33,915 nt of DNA from assembly GCA_003280265.1 (NCBI GenBank), contig QCFJ01000014.1:1-33915 (forward strand), in the 5' to 3' direction. The notes under the pieces were generated by a model, which ran no database searches, was not told the origin of the DNA, and was given only the letters and a program-made list of their open reading frames with translations. A program made the position numbers and the translations under genes. The DNA is from Prochlorococcus sp. AG-363-G03. GTDB taxonomy: Bacteria > Cyanobacteriota > Cyanobacteriia > PCC-6307 > Cyanobiaceae. The first letter of the stretch is position 1. Every line of letters begins with the position of its first letter. Below are positions 25,154 to 33,915 of this stretch, piece by piece.

Positions 25154-25870
25154 TCAGGAATCGACTCTTTTTGCTTCAATTATAAAATCTTCTTCCTCGA
25201 TTAAATCAACTATATTCATACCACTAATCACTTTTCCAAAGACAGAATATCTTCCATCTAGTTCTGGTAAAGATTTTAATAATATATAAAACTGAGAACT
25301 TCCTGAATTAAGATTTTTAGATCTTGCCATTGATAAATATGATCTCTTATGCTTAAGTTCAATATTATTTATTTGACTAGAATCGTATATTTCTTTCCCG
25401 TATATTGGTAAATATTTTGTTCTTAGCTTTATCTCTAAAGGAATATATCTTTTTTTCCCTGTTTTAACGTCTATAAACTTATTTTTATTTTCTTTTAAAA
25501 TACTTTCTCCACCTCTAATTAGAAAAGGGTAAGGCTTTTTAATAACCCTATTAAAAATAGTGTTATTATAGGCGCCTTTTTCTACGAAATCAAGAAAATT
25601 TCCTACAGTTATCGGAGCTGATTGGCCATAAAGCTCTATTTTTATCTTTCCTCTATTTGTAATCAACAAAACATATACATTTGAATTATGGCAGGGAAGT
25701 ATTGTAGTAGAACATATATTAATATCCTCTTTTTTCTTTAAATTTGAACATCCAGATATAAAAATCGAATTAAGAATTAAAAAGATAAAAACTGGTTGAA
25801 GAAATTGATCAGTGAAAGTTTTATTATTTAAAATATTTGTGCTTTTATTATCCTTTTTAAATTCCTTCAA
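25154..25870 (-). CDS. Cyclophilin-type peptidyl-prolyl isomerase, lipoprotein
   Basis: The 238-residue product has a basic N-terminus, a hydrophobic stretch and a lipobox ending SGC at Cys41, so it should be anchored in the envelope or thylakoid lumen face. The cyclophilin domain follows: [17 protein letters not shown], then [10 protein letters not shown] with the catalytic-position Arg. [17 protein letters not shown] and [15 protein letters not shown] come next. The usual His of LDGKHTVFG is Tyr here, and the usual QGGD reads RGGE, so activity may be reduced or specialised. The only available start is TTG at 25870, inside the ycf4 3' end with a 14-base overlap, which implies coupling to ycf4. 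A role in folding photosystem proteins is inference from that pairing. Confidence 0.88.
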   Translation of the reverse strand: MKEFKKDNKSTNILNNKTFTDQFLQPVFIFLILNSIFISGCSNLKKKEDINICSTTILPCHNSNVYVLLITNRGKIKIELYGQSAPITVGNFLDFVEKGAYNNTIFNRVIKKPYPFLIRGGESILKENKNKFIDVKTGKKRYIPLEIKLRTKYLPIYGKEIYDSSQINNIELKHKRSYLSMARSKNLNSGSSQFYILLKSLPELDGRYSVFGKVISGMNIVDLIEEEDFIIEAKRVDS

Positions 25871-26432
25871 GATTAACCTCTAAAAACCTCGCAATTTCAG
25901 CACCTTCATTTTCTAAATCCAATAATGGTTTAGGAGATCCAACTCTAGATATAGGTAAATCCTTTCTACCTTTAATTCTCAAAGATACTCTTCTAAGAGG
26001 ATTAAAACCTTCTCTTACCTCTAATTTCACAGCTTTAATCTCATCAATTGGAATTTCTATTTCTATATTTTTCAACAAGCCTCTCCTAGACAAAGATAAA
26101 ACTCCTTTGTTTTTATCAAATCTATTAACGCCAGACCCATAATCGATGCTTATTAGTCTCCAAAAATAAAGAGCTAGTAAAAAAGCCGCTACTCCGTAGA
26201 GACCCATAACCAAGCCTTGAGGAACAAAAATTAGCGTTGAAGGGTTTCCAAGTGGTAAAAAGTCTCTTCCAAAATAACTAGAGATTGAAGCCAACAAAAA
26301 TCCAACACCGCCAATACTAAGCATCGAAGCAACTATGTAGTTCGAAACCTGACGAGAACCTTTAATTTTCTGTTCTAGAACCAAATCAGATAACTCTTTA
26401 TCTGATTGGCTTAACTTTGATTCAGATGACAT
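25857..26432 (-). CDS. ycf4: Photosystem I assembly protein Ycf4
   Basis: The 191-residue product matches Ycf4 in length and layout. An N-terminal segment precedes two transmembrane helices ([20 protein letters not shown] and [20 protein letters not shown]). A soluble, mostly beta C-terminal part follows ([37 protein letters not shown]). Ycf4 helps assemble photosystem I in the thylakoid membrane. It diverges from psbD, with a 200-base gap holding both promoters. The cyclophilin gene overlaps its 3' end. Confidence 0.93.
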   Translation of the reverse strand: MSSESKLSQSDKELSDLVLEQKIKGSRQVSNYIVASMLSIGGVGFLLASISSYFGRDFLPLGNPSTLIFVPQGLVMGLYGVAAFLLALYFWRLISIDYGSGVNRFDKNKGVLSLSRRGLLKNIEIEIPIDEIKAVKLEVREGFNPLRRVSLRIKGRKDLPISRVGSPKPLLDLENEGAEIARFLEVNLEGI

Positions 26433-26632
26433 AAGCTCATAAAATTGGGAAGCACATCCCTTTCAAAACATTATAGAGACTAAGTTTTTGACATTTAATA
26501 AGAAGAAATAAAAAACATTTCTTTTATCTCAATTCAATACAAGGGATTTCATCAAGTTAAAGATTTACCCACAAACCCCGTCATCGTTGTTAAAGTCCTC
26601 GACGTATACAAAAGCTCAGCAACGCTCCTCCC

Positions 26633-27709
26633 ATGACGATCGCTGTTGGAAGCGCAACAGAACGAGGTTGGTTTGACGCCCTCGATGACTGGTTAAAGCG
26701 CGACCGATTCGTATTTGTTGGTTGGTCTGGACTACTTCTCTTCCCTACGGCTTTCCTAGCTATTGGTGGATGGTTTACAGGTACAACCTTCGTTTCTTCC
26801 TGGTACACCCATGGTGTAGCCAGTTCTTATCTTGAGGGATGTAATTTCCTCACTGCCGCTGTAAGTACTCCTGGCGATGCCATGGGTCATAGTCTTCTAT
26901 TCCTTTGGGGACCAGAAGCTCAGGGCGATTTAACTCGCTGGTTCCAACTTGGTGGCCTATGGAATTTCGTTGCTCTTCACGGCGCATTTAGTCTTATTGG
27001 CTTCATGCTTCGTCAATTCGAAATTGCAAGACTAGTTGGTATCCGTCCATATAACGCACTTGCTTTCTCAGCAGTTATTGCAGTATTTACTGCTTGCTTC
27101 CTTATTTATCCATTAGGGCAGCATAGTTGGTTTTTCGCTCCTTCATTTGGAGTTGCAGCAATATTCCGTTTCATTCTCTTCATTCAAGGATTTCACAATA
27201 TTACTCTAAACCCATTCCACATGATGGGAGTAGCTGGAATTCTTGGTGGTGCTCTACTTTGTGCTATTCACGGTGCAACAGTTCAGAACACCCTTTACGA
27301 AGATTCAAGTCAGTATTCTGATGGTAAAGCTCAAAGTTCTACCTTCAGAGGTTTCGATCCAGTTCAAGAAGAAGAAACTTACTCATTTATTACTGCTAAC
27401 CGTTTCTGGAGTCAGATTTTCGGTATTGCTTTCTCAAATAAGCGTTTCCTTCATTTCTTGATGCTCTTTGTGCCAGTAACAGGCATGTGGGCTGCATCTA
27501 TTGGAATCGTTGGACTAGCTCTAAACCTTCGTGCTTATGACTTCGTTAGCCAAGAAATCAGAGCTGCTGAAGATCCTGAATTCGAAACTTTTTACACTAA
27601 AAACATCCTTCTTAATGAAGGTATGCGTGCATGGATGTCTTCTGTAGACCAACCACACGAAAACTTTGTATTCCCTGAGGAGGTACTCCCACGTGGAAAC
27701 GCCCTTTAA
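26633..27709 (+). CDS. psbD: Photosystem II D2 protein
   Basis: The 358-residue D2 protein pairs with D1 to form the photosystem II reaction centre and binds the primary quinone. The start is [15 protein letters not shown], with five transmembrane helices. Visible signatures are [37 protein letters not shown], the P680/iron-ligand helices with [15 protein letters not shown] and [16 protein letters not shown], and [16 protein letters not shown] with a conserved His. [12 protein letters not shown] follows. Codon choice is less AT-biased than in neighbouring genes, as expected of a highly expressed gene. No clear Shine-Dalgarno sequence precedes the ATG. Its last 17 bases overlap psbC. Confidence 0.99.
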   Translation: MTIAVGSATERGWFDALDDWLKRDRFVFVGWSGLLLFPTAFLAIGGWFTGTTFVSSWYTHGVASSYLEGCNFLTAAVSTPGDAMGHSLLFLWGPEAQGDLTRWFQLGGLWNFVALHGAFSLIGFMLRQFEIARLVGIRPYNALAFSAVIAVFTACFLIYPLGQHSWFFAPSFGVAAIFRFILFIQGFHNITLNPFHMMGVAGILGGALLCAIHGATVQNTLYEDSSQYSDGKAQSSTFRGFDPVQEEETYSFITANRFWSQIFGIAFSNKRFLHFLMLFVPVTGMWAASIGIVGLALNLRAYDFVSQEIRAAEDPEFETFYTKNILLNEGMRAWMSSVDQPHENFVFPEEVLPRGNAL

Positions 27710-29075
27710 TAGTTTACTTAAAGCCCCTAATCAAAGTCTTGAAGAGACTGGTTACGCCTGGTATGTAGGAAATGCAAGGCTAATCAATCTTTCTGGAAGA
27801 TTATTAGGAGCTCACATTGCTCACGCAGGACTAATTGTGTTCTGGGCTGGCGCGATGATGCTTTTCGAAGTAAGTCATTTCACCATGGATAAACCCATGT
27901 GGGAACAGGGCTTAATTTGTATGCCTCATGTAGCCATGTTCGGATATGGCATTGGTCCTGGTGGAGAAGTCACAGACGTTTGGCCATTCTTCATTGCTGG
28001 TGTTATTCACCTAGTTGCATCTGGAATTCTTGGCTTTGGAGGTGTTTTTCACTCCCTTGCTGGCCCAGAAAAACTAGAAGAAGATTTCCCATTCTTCTCA
28101 ACTGACTGGAGAGACAAAAATCAAATGACCAATATTCTTGGTTTTCATTTGGTTGTTCTTGGAGTTGGTGCTCTTCTATGGTCCATTAATTGGATGTACA
28201 TAGGTGGTGCATACGACACTTGGGCTCCTGGCGGTGGAGAAGTTAGGTTGATCAACCCAACACTCGATCCAAGAATTATTTTTGGATATCTTCTATCTAC
28301 CCCTTGGGGTGGTGGAGGTTGGATGGTTGGTGTCAACTCAATGGAAGATATTGTCGGAGGACATGTTTATCTGGGTGTGATTGAAATAATTGGCGGTCTT
28401 TTCCATATCTTCACTCAGCCCTATGGCTGGGCAAGAAGAGCCTTTATCTGGAACGGTGAAGGACTTCTAAGTTATGCATTAGGTGGAATCTGTGTCGCAA
28501 GTTTTGTTGCTTCATGTTTCATCTGGTTCAACAACACAGCTTATCCATCTGAGTTCTACGGTCCAACAAACGCCGAAGCCTCTCAGGCCCAAAGTTTTAC
28601 ATTCCTCGTTCGTGACCAACGCATTGGTGCAAATGTAGGTTCAACAATGGGTCCAACTGGTTTAGGTAAATACCTAATGCGTTCTCCAACTGGTGAAATT
28701 ATCTTTGGAGGAGAGACTATGCGTTTTTGGGATTTCCGAGGACCATGGCTTGAGCCACTTAGAGGACCAAATGGTCTTAGCCTTGAGAAGATTCAAAATG
28801 ATATTCAGCCTTGGCAAGTACGCCGTGCTGCTGAATACATGACACATGCTCCTAACGCTTCAATCAACTCTGTTGGTGGAATCATTACCGAGCCTAATGC
28901 AGTTAACTTTGTTAATTTGCGCCAATGGCTTGCAGGTGCTCAGTTCTTCCTAGGTTGGTTTACTTTTGTAGGTCACCTTTGGCATGCTGGCCGTGCAAGA
29001 GCTGCTGCTGCAGGATTTGAAAAAGGTATCAGTCGTTCACAAGAGCCTGCTCTTTCAATGCCTGATCTAGATTAG
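27693..29075 (+). CDS. psbC: Photosystem II CP43 antenna protein
   Basis: The 460-residue chlorophyll-binding core antenna CP43 has six transmembrane helices. The start is GTG at 27693 ([13 protein letters not shown]), not the TTG further up. A strong TGAGGAGGT (27676-27684) stands eight bases before it, inside psbD, and the 17-base overlap with psbD is the arrangement known from plastids and cyanobacteria. Conserved parts include [20 protein letters not shown], the [13 protein letters not shown] stretch, [19 protein letters not shown], and the lumenal loop with [20 protein letters not shown], whose Glu and Arg contact the manganese cluster. Ribosomes finishing psbD can restart here, matching D2 and CP43 synthesis. 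Confidence 0.99.
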   Translation: METPFNSLLKAPNQSLEETGYAWYVGNARLINLSGRLLGAHIAHAGLIVFWAGAMMLFEVSHFTMDKPMWEQGLICMPHVAMFGYGIGPGGEVTDVWPFFIAGVIHLVASGILGFGGVFHSLAGPEKLEEDFPFFSTDWRDKNQMTNILGFHLVVLGVGALLWSINWMYIGGAYDTWAPGGGEVRLINPTLDPRIIFGYLLSTPWGGGGWMVGVNSMEDIVGGHVYLGVIEIIGGLFHIFTQPYGWARRAFIWNGEGLLSYALGGICVASFVASCFIWFNNTAYPSEFYGPTNAEASQAQSFTFLVRDQRIGANVGSTMGPTGLGKYLMRSPTGEIIFGGETMRFWDFRGPWLEPLRGPNGLSLEKIQNDIQPWQVRRAAEYMTHAPNASINSVGGIITEPNAVNFVNLRQWLAGAQFFLGWFTFVGHLWHAGRARAAAAGFEKGISRSQEPALSMPDLD

Positions 29076-29090
29076 ATCCCAAAATAAATA

Positions 29091-29121
29091 AAAAAAGCCC
29101 TCTACTAAGAGGGCTTTTTTT
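29091..29121. terminator. Bidirectional intrinsic terminator after psbC
   Basis: GCCCTCT (29097-29103) and AGAGGGC (29108-29114) form a seven-pair GC-rich stem with loop ACTA. It is flanked by A6 on the left and a T run on the right, so it can end psbDC transcripts rightward and maf transcripts leftward. It begins 15 bases after the psbC stop. Confidence 0.93.
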
Positions 29122-29146
29122 ATGCTTAAAATATTTATCTGAATTT

Positions 29147-29782
29147 TTATACCTTTATAAGCAAATCAGATAAGCCGAATTTTTCTAGATTAGTTTTTAA
29201 CCACGGCAAGCTAAGTCCAATAACGTTGCTAAAACATCCATCTATTTTTTTTATAAATATTCCTCCGTAGCCTTCGATAGCAAACCCTCCAGCGCAATTG
29301 TATGGTTCAGCAATTGAAGCATATTTCAGGATTTCCATATTTGATAAACTCATAAATTCAATTTTGGTGCTAACAACTCCTTCACAGCATTTATTCAATG
29401 AAATACTTTTCATATCTGATTTGAAATTATCTAGTGAAATCAAACAATGTCCTGTATGCAAAAATCCAGATTTTCCAGACATCCTTTTCCATCTAGATAT
29501 CAATTGCTCTTTATTAATTGGCTTTTCGAAAATTTCCTCTTCAAACTCAAACAATGAATCACAGCCTAATAAAGCTTTAAAAGTATTTAAGGCTTTATTT
29601 TTCTTGATCAACTTTTTTAATGCACTTTCAGCCTTGCATTTAGCTAATAATTTAACCTTTAAGATTGGATCTGATTCTTGAAGCTGTGTCTCATCAAAAT
29701 CACTTACAATAACTTTGTGTTTCAAAGCTATTTGATCAAGTAATTTTTGACGTGCTTTGGATGCAGAGGCAAGCACAAACAT
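29147..29782 (-). CDS. maf: Maf-like nucleotide pyrophosphatase
   Basis: The 211-residue product belongs to the Maf/HAM1-like family, which hydrolyses non-canonical or house-cleaning nucleoside triphosphates. The N-terminus FVLASASKARQKLLDQI has the family signature, with KAR for the common PRR. DFDETQ follows. LLGCDSLFEFEEEIFEKP holds the catalytic Asp in GCDSL. SGKSGFLHTGHCLI and EPYNCAGGFAIEGYGG close the fold near the nucleotide. It is full length. It reads toward psbC and shares the bidirectional terminator. The 72-base gap to the plus-strand gene at 29855 carries both promoters. Confidence 0.9.
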   Translation of the reverse strand: MFVLASASKARQKLLDQIALKHKVIVSDFDETQLQESDPILKVKLLAKCKAESALKKLIKKNKALNTFKALLGCDSLFEFEEEIFEKPINKEQLISRWKRMSGKSGFLHTGHCLISLDNFKSDMKSISLNKCCEGVVSTKIEFMSLSNMEILKYASIAEPYNCAGGFAIEGYGGIFIKKIDGCFSNVIGLSLPWLKTNLEKFGLSDLLIKV

Positions 29783-29854
29783 AGAAAACTAAATTTTTTA
29801 ATCATTATTAGTATCATTATTGATCTTCTATTAAAAATAAATCCATTTAATTAA

Positions 29855-30229
29855 ATGTTGCTGATTGACCAAAAAATCTTTAGAAGAGCAAAAAAAGGGA
29901 TAAAAAACTGTCCCTTTAACTCTTTTCTTTTTCAAAGTCTTCAAAAAGAGAGCCTCTGTGCCCAAAATGTTTTTGAGAATAAATCAAAATATTTGAACCA
30001 AAAATTTATGTTTATCAAGAGTTCTTCATTCATAGAAAATGAATTTCTTAAATTAATTAAAATAGGGGTTTTAAGAAGAGAAGTTGATGGCCAAGGTCTT
30101 ACATCAAAAGTTCGTATTACGCCAATAGGCAGAAAAGTCCTAGAGGTCGATTCTGATTTATTTACTAAAAAAATATCACTTATAAAAAAATTAATTACAT
30201 GCATAAAATACCAATTATCACAAAGATGA
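29855..30229 (+). CDS. Small conserved protein upstream of cobQ, possible winged-helix
   Basis: The 124-residue basic product has an N-terminal helical part (FRRAKKGIKNCPFNSFLFQS) and a C-terminal stretch that looks like a wing and helix (IGVLRREVDGQGLTSKVRIT, then PIGRKVLEVD). This reminds me of the cyanobacterial Npun_F0494-type family, but that match is from memory and unverified. No signal or membrane segment is seen. Its TGA overlaps the cobQ ATG as ATGA, so translation is probably coupled. That placement hints at a shared transcript with cobalamin synthesis, though function is unknown. Confidence 0.7.
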   Translation: MLLIDQKIFRRAKKGIKNCPFNSFLFQSLQKESLCAQNVFENKSKYLNQKFMFIKSSSFIENEFLKLIKIGVLRREVDGQGLTSKVRITPIGRKVLEVDSDLFTKKISLIKKLITCIKYQLSQR

Positions 30230-31734
30230 CTATAGAAATAAAACACACTCCTTTAATGGTCTTAGGAACATCAAGCGGTGCGGGTAAATCTCTCATAGCC
30301 ACTGCTATTTGTCGATATTTAAAAAGGAAAGGGGAACAGCCAATACCTTTTAAGGGGCAAAATATGAGTAATAACGCTTGGGTTGATATGAAGGGAAGAG
30401 AAATGGCATATTCTCAAGCCCTTCAATCTTGGTCTGCAGGATTAGAGCCATGTGCTGAAATGAATCCTGTACTTCTAAAACCAAAGGGGGACTGTACAAG
30501 TGAAGTCATTCACCTAGGCAAAAGCGTCGGCACTTCTAAAGCCATAAATTATTACGAAGACTGGTTCGATCAAGGGTGGGAAGCTATCAAAAAAGGCCTA
30601 GCAATATTATTAAAAAAAGACGGAAGAATGATTCTTGAGGGAGCTGGAAGTCCCGTAGAGGTGAATTTGCAACATAAAGATCTTACAAATTTGAAATTAG
30701 CAAAATTTTTAAATGCAAATTGCATTTTAGTTGCAGATATTGAAAGAGGAGGAGTTTTTGCTCAAATTATTGGAACAATTGCATTGATGAAACCTGATGA
30801 GAAAAGATTAATTAAAGGAATAATTATTAATAGGTTCAGAGGCGATAAAACCTTATTTGAATCAGGAGTTACATGGATAGAGAAAGAAACAGGAATACCA
30901 GTTTTAGGAATATTACCTTGGCTAAAAGAAATATTTCCACCTGAAGATTCCCTTGACCTACTTGAAAGGAAACAAATAAATAAAAGTGCAGAAATAGAAA
31001 TAGCAATCATAAAATTACCCAGAATTAGCAATTTTTCTGATCTAGACCCTTTCTTTAGTGATTCAAGTATTCAAATGCGATGGGTAGAACCTGGCCAAGA
31101 GCTTGGGGAACCAGATGTATTAATAATTCCTGGAAGCAAACAAACCATCAAAGATTTAAAGATTTTAAATAAAAGTGGCTTGAGCAATCAAATAAAAGAT
31201 TATGCCAAAAATGGGGGAAATGTTTTTGGCATATGTGGAGGATTACAAATGCTAGGAAAATCATTAGAAGACCCACATCAGCAGGAAAGTATTAATGAAC
31301 TAAGTTCATTTTTAAATATTGGAATGAACATTCTTCCTATAAAAACAACTTTTGGAGAAATAAAGCACACCTCGCAAAGAAAAGAAAGAGTTTCATGGCC
31401 AAATTCACAGCATATAAAAGGATTTGAGATGCATTACGGGGAAAGTTATTTGATCAATAATAAAGATTCCTATATTATTTCTCTATTTAAAAACAGTAAT
31501 TTAGGGTGGGTAATTGAAAAAGAAGATAAAAGCTTTATTGGAGGAACTTATTTACATGGAATTTTTGAAAACGATGAATGGCGCATGCAATGGATAAATA
31601 AAATCAGACAGAACAAAGGATTAAAGAAAGTAAATGCTCACGAAGAAAAGAATCATGATAAAAGAGAGAAGTTATTAGATTTACTAACTGACGCATTCGA
31701 AGAAAATATAAATATGAATCTCCTGATTAAATAA
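30226..31734 (+). CDS. cobQ: Cobyric acid synthase
   Basis: The 502-residue glutamine-dependent enzyme amidates four side chains of adenosylcobyrinic acid a,c-diamide in cobalamin synthesis. The ATG at 30226 (MTIEIKHTPLMVLGTSSGAG) is preferred to that at 30199, since it forms the ATGA overlap with the gene before. The ATP-binding loop GTSSGAGKSLIATAI starts the synthetase domain; KGQNMSNNAW and the ERGGVFAQIIGT stretch are conserved. The C-terminal glutaminase domain has the catalytic Cys in FGICGGLQMLG and the His in GTYLHGIFEND. Picocyanobacteria make pseudocobalamin, for methionine synthase and ribonucleotide reductase. The ferredoxin gene follows eight bases later. Confidence 0.97.
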   Translation: MTIEIKHTPLMVLGTSSGAGKSLIATAICRYLKRKGEQPIPFKGQNMSNNAWVDMKGREMAYSQALQSWSAGLEPCAEMNPVLLKPKGDCTSEVIHLGKSVGTSKAINYYEDWFDQGWEAIKKGLAILLKKDGRMILEGAGSPVEVNLQHKDLTNLKLAKFLNANCILVADIERGGVFAQIIGTIALMKPDEKRLIKGIIINRFRGDKTLFESGVTWIEKETGIPVLGILPWLKEIFPPEDSLDLLERKQINKSAEIEIAIIKLPRISNFSDLDPFFSDSSIQMRWVEPGQELGEPDVLIIPGSKQTIKDLKILNKSGLSNQIKDYAKNGGNVFGICGGLQMLGKSLEDPHQQESINELSSFLNIGMNILPIKTTFGEIKHTSQRKERVSWPNSQHIKGFEMHYGESYLINNKDSYIISLFKNSNLGWVIEKEDKSFIGGTYLHGIFENDEWRMQWINKIRQNKGLKKVNAHEEKNHDKREKLLDLLTDAFEENINMNLLIK

Positions 31735-31742
31735 TTTGAATA

Positions 31743-31976
31743 ATGAAAACTGTAAAAATAAATTGGCCTAATAAGAAATCAAGCAATTGCACTCCAGGCG
31801 CTGAATGGTTGAAAGCTGCATATGACGCAAATATCGAGATTCCTACTGGTTGCCTTGGAGGCAGCTGCGGTGCATGCGAAATAGAAGTAGATGGAGAAGT
31901 CATTCGTGCTTGCATCGCCTCAGTACCGAATAAAAAAGAACTTACTGTTGAATTCTTTAGTGATCCTTATTGGTGA
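31743..31976 (+). CDS. Small 2Fe-2S ferredoxin
   Basis: The 77-residue product is a compact plant-type ferredoxin-like protein. The four cluster cysteines are Cys37, Cys42, Cys45 and Cys57 in C-x4-C-x2-C-x11-C, seen in IPTGCLGGSCGACEIEVDGE and the following RAC. The spacing before the last Cys is shorter than in photosynthetic PetF (about 29), as in the short 2Fe-2S proteins. An extra Cys16 lies outside the motif. It follows cobQ by eight bases and may be co-transcribed. An electron-transfer partner in cobalamin metabolism is possible but not shown. Confidence 0.88.
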   Translation: MKTVKINWPNKKSSNCTPGAEWLKAAYDANIEIPTGCLGGSCGACEIEVDGEVIRACIASVPNKKELTVEFFSDPYW

Positions 31977-32002
31977 TAATAAGTAATAAAGTTATTTGAT
32001 AA

Positions 32003-32644
32003 TTAATAATATTTCTCTGCTCTTCGAATGGCTTTGATAGACCCTTTATAGTCTCCGCTTTTGTACTTTGATTTACTTATTAACTCCAATTTCTTTATAA
32101 TTTCCTCTTTTCTTTTCTTACTTATTACTTTTTTATAATCTGCAATTAAATCATATTTACTTTTTCGTATTTTTGAAACTTGAATCAATGCAAAATATTT
32201 AGGTTCAAGATCTTTTTTTATAAAAGTGCCTAGTAAAATATTTCTATAATCAATTTTGATATTATTATATTCCTGAGATTTATCAGTTTCTAATTTTTTT
32301 ATATTTATTGCTTTTATTTTATCCTCTATTGCGCCTTTATAATCTCCATTTTTATACCTAGAATTACTTCTCCCACTAAATGAAATATCTTTAGACCTTT
32401 GATTGATAATATCTAATTTGGCTTCTAAATAAATTGACTTCGAGAAGTCATCTATAGCAGAAAGATTATCTCCCAATTTATCATTCAAAAAGCCACAAAT
32501 TAAATAGGCTAAAGCAATATCATCTTGATTCTCAAAACAATTAATACCGTTTCTCATAGATTTAATAGCACTCTCATAATCATCTAAATAAACAAATTTA
32601 ATTGCTTCATCGTAAAAAGATGAAGACTCATCGATGTTTTTCAA
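32003..32644 (-). CDS. TPR-repeat protein
   Basis: The 213-residue product contains tetratricopeptide-like helical repeats: YLDDYESAIKSMRNGIN near residue 18, LGDNLSAIDDFSKSIYLEA near 57, YKNGDYKGAIEDKIKAINI near 96 and YKSGDYKGSIKAIRRAEKYY at the C-terminus. TPRs mediate protein-protein contacts. No signal peptide or membrane segment is visible and the protein is Lys-rich. The only start in frame is TTG at 32644, so the true start is uncertain. The second and last repeats share the unit YK-GDYKG. It sits at the boundary between the cobQ region and decayed sequence. Confidence 0.75.
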   Translation of the reverse strand: MKNIDESSSFYDEAIKFVYLDDYESAIKSMRNGINCFENQDDIALAYLICGFLNDKLGDNLSAIDDFSKSIYLEAKLDIINQRSKDISFSGRSNSRYKNGDYKGAIEDKIKAINIKKLETDKSQEYNNIKIDYRNILLGTFIKKDLEPKYFALIQVSKIRKSKYDLIADYKKVISKKRKEEIIKKLELISKSKYKSGDYKGSIKAIRRAEKYY

Positions 32645-32991
32645 ATCATTTTTTTCTCTTATTTATTTTAAACACATTGAAGACAATCAGTTTAAAAGTT
32701 TTAAGAACTTATGTAAGCGGAAAGCAGCTTTTAATCAATACGGAGAAGCAGTACTTCAACTTGCACACTGTAGAACAAGCATAAACAAGTGTAAGTAGGT
32801 GATTTAGAAGAATCGGAGATTTTCCGCCAACAGTTCCGCCAACATTAGGAATTAATCTTCCCATACATAATAATAGTCCAGATTTTTTTTGAATAGATCT
32901 ATAAAGCGAGATCGAATTAGGTGCGTTATGGATTAAGAAGAAGGTACTTTTTTATATATACGTTACTGTCACCAGTTATAAGCGACCCTAA
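32645..32991. other. Gene-free stretch of about 350 bases
   Basis: No supported gene is seen. A 54-codon plus-strand ORF (32634-32798) overlaps the TPR start antisense and has no recognisable content. A tandem of the 11-mer TTCCGCCAACA occurs at 32822-32832 and 32834-32844. The rest is AT-rich with many stops in all frames. Confidence 0.5.
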
Positions 32992-33178
32992 TTAACTCCT
33001 GTAAATACTTTTCAGTTTTAACCTGTACTTCTTGGCAAGTTCCTCAAGCAAACCCCAGATGTAGCTTGTCTAATTTTGGATGTTGAATCTTGTCTTTAAT
33101 TAATAGTTGTATCCGAGATCTTGTTGGATTTCCTGAAAACCATAGATATGAATGCTTTCTCCTGGAATCGAGATTGTT
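32992..33178 (-). pseudogene. Frameshifted gene remnant
   Basis: On the minus strand a frame from 33178 to the TGA at 33044-33046 reads coding-like sequence (RRKHSYLWFSGNPTRSRIQL, then HPKLDKLHL). A second frame beginning within the same bases continues GLLEELAKKYRLKLKSIYRS to a TAA at 32992-32994. Joining them near 33050-33058 gives about 60 residues of plausible protein. There is no start codon, so this is a decayed fragment. The family is not recognised. Confidence 0.35.
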
Positions 33179-33677
33179 TTAATTCGACCGTTCTAAATTC
33201 TTGTTGGATTTTTGCCCTGATTTCGACTTTTTGTTCCTATGTCTTCCCTGATCTGCCCTCCTTAACACAAATCGACTGACACCCTCTCCGTACCAAAATG
33301 TCTCTAAAAGGTAGTTATAGAATTGGATTTTCCCCTTTGGATTTTTAAAGTCTAATTCCTTTTTCTTTTTATTGTTTTTTGCATCCAGAATTATCAATTC
33401 CCCAAGGTAATTTGGTTTTGCAAAGTATTGCTTTTTTTTAATTATTCCTTTCATATACTCTATTTCTAAATCTGCCCCAGATAAATCTACATTTATTAAG
33501 AGAGCATTCAGAACAATTCCGAGTGAGTTGGAGCTTTTCTTGATTTTTTTCTGACCCAATAACTTCACCAGATATTAAAATTGATATTCCTAGAAATAAA
33601 AAATGTTTTTTAACCCTTAATCGAATCTCACCCCTCTCCGTATCTTTTACGTGTCGGGTATTATCAAGACTCGTCAT
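33179..33677 (-). pseudogene. Frameshifted secreted pentapeptide-type gene
   Basis: Two overlapping minus-strand frames appear to be one gene broken by a single-base shift near 33485-33500. The upstream frame (from ATG 33677) encodes a signal peptide (VKKHFLFLGISILISGEVIG) and LTRNCSECSLNK. The downstream frame continues NVDLSGADLEIEYMKG, a pentapeptide-type pattern, and runs to a TAA at 33179-33181. Joined, CSECSLNK-VDLSGADLE resembles the short secreted pentapeptide proteins common in Prochlorococcus. The C-terminus is Lys/Arg-rich. It may be a pseudogene or a sequencing error; a start nearer 33620 is possible. Confidence 0.5.
33271..33294. repeat. Degenerate short repeat, copy 1
   Basis: The sequence beginning ATCGACTGACACCCTCTCCG resembles 33833-33856 (GTCGACGGACACCTCTCTGC) and, more loosely, 33619-33644. 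Copy 1 lies in the 3' part of the broken pentapeptide-type gene. The copies are in the same orientation. Confidence 0.35.
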
Positions 33678-33915
33678 AAATAATAGAAATTTTTCTATGA
33701 CAGGGTTTTAGACCTTTTTGCTTATCCAGAGGTATTCAGGATAAGTCATTAAATCTTTGTAGGTAGTCGGGATATTTCTTTAAAAACACCTATTTCTTTG
33801 TCATAGTTGTTCATGACTAGTCTCTATAATATGAGTCGACGGACACCTCTCTGCATTTTTTGTGTTCCCAGGTGATCACATATATGCCCAAGTCGTTCGT
33901 TATCAGATCAGGACA
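33678..33915. other. Gene-free right edge of the window
   Basis: Nothing coding was found here. It contains the third copy of the short degenerate repeat (33833-33856) and otherwise unremarkable sequence with many stops. Any gene it belongs to lies beyond the window. Confidence 0.4.

Noticed and set aside
25139-25156. AT-only hairpin between ilvH and the cyclophilin gene
   Set aside because: The AAAAAT/ATTTTT pairing has no GC pairs and is expected by chance in AT-rich sequence.
26488-26493. TTGACA as a -35 element for psbD
   Set aside because: No reasonable -10 hexamer stands 16-19 bases downstream, so it was not called a promoter.
27666-27692. TTG-initiated extension of psbC
   Set aside because: The strong ribosome-binding site at 27676-27684 and the conserved GTG at 27693 fix the start; the extra residues are psbD read in another frame.
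30199-30225. Upstream ATG for cobQ
   Set aside because: The ATG at 30226 gives the family N-terminus and an ATGA overlap with the preceding gene.
32634-32798. 54-codon plus-strand ORF antisense to the start of the TPR gene
   Set aside because: No recognisable content, no ribosome-binding site and overlap with a better-supported gene.
1-33915. tRNA-borne integration site, CRISPR array or IS element
   Set aside because: No tRNA-like T-arm, regular spacer array, transposase or terminal inverted repeats were found by eye; the only att-like repeats derive from ychF.

Overview
The window reads as the AT-rich chromosome of a marine picocyanobacterium, most likely Prochlorococcus. It carries photosystem II genes psbD and psbC, ycf4, ycf39, petM, an NADPH-thioredoxin reductase/thioredoxin fusion (NTRC), a split proton-translocating transhydrogenase and cobQ. 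It has compact intergenic spaces, frequent TTG/GTG starts and very AT-rich third positions. The clade was not determined. I recognised no rRNA, tRNA or CRISPR array.

Left accessory region (1-5642). This lies against the 3' end of ychF and looks like an island. A 28-base sequence, made of the last codons, stop and 3' flank of ychF, occurs three times in the same orientation (452-479, 2903-2930, 5637-5664). It divides the region into two modules. Module 1 (about 480-2900) has a CsgG-like lipoprotein between two related small secreted proteins. Module 2 (about 2930-5637) is a three-gene operon: a divergent CobW/COG0523-type P-loop protein, a metallophosphoesterase with Cys in two classical metal-ligand positions, and a degenerate paralogue of that enzyme. 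A Fur/Zur-type palindrome sits at the operon promoter, so I infer a metal-responsive cassette, probably zinc. Gene fragments and GTTAGAC repeats lie inside the module ends, as expected of an element inserted by site-specific recombination. No integrase is visible.

Core region (5643-31976). These are housekeeping and photosynthesis genes: ychF, an HlyD-type adaptor, polA, cysS, an NSS transporter, dxr, an alpha/beta hydrolase, pntB-pntAb-pntAa, two small conserved proteins, NTRC, infA, ycf39, petM, a second hydrolase, ilvH, a lipoprotein cyclophilin, ycf4, psbD-psbC (17-base overlap, GTG start), maf, a small conserved protein, cobQ and a small 2Fe-2S ferredoxin. A clear bidirectional terminator follows psbC.

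Right accessory region (31977-33915). A TPR protein is followed by decayed sequence: a short frameshifted gene remnant, a frameshifted secreted pentapeptide-type gene and a degenerate repeat of about 22 bases. It looks like the edge of a second variable region.
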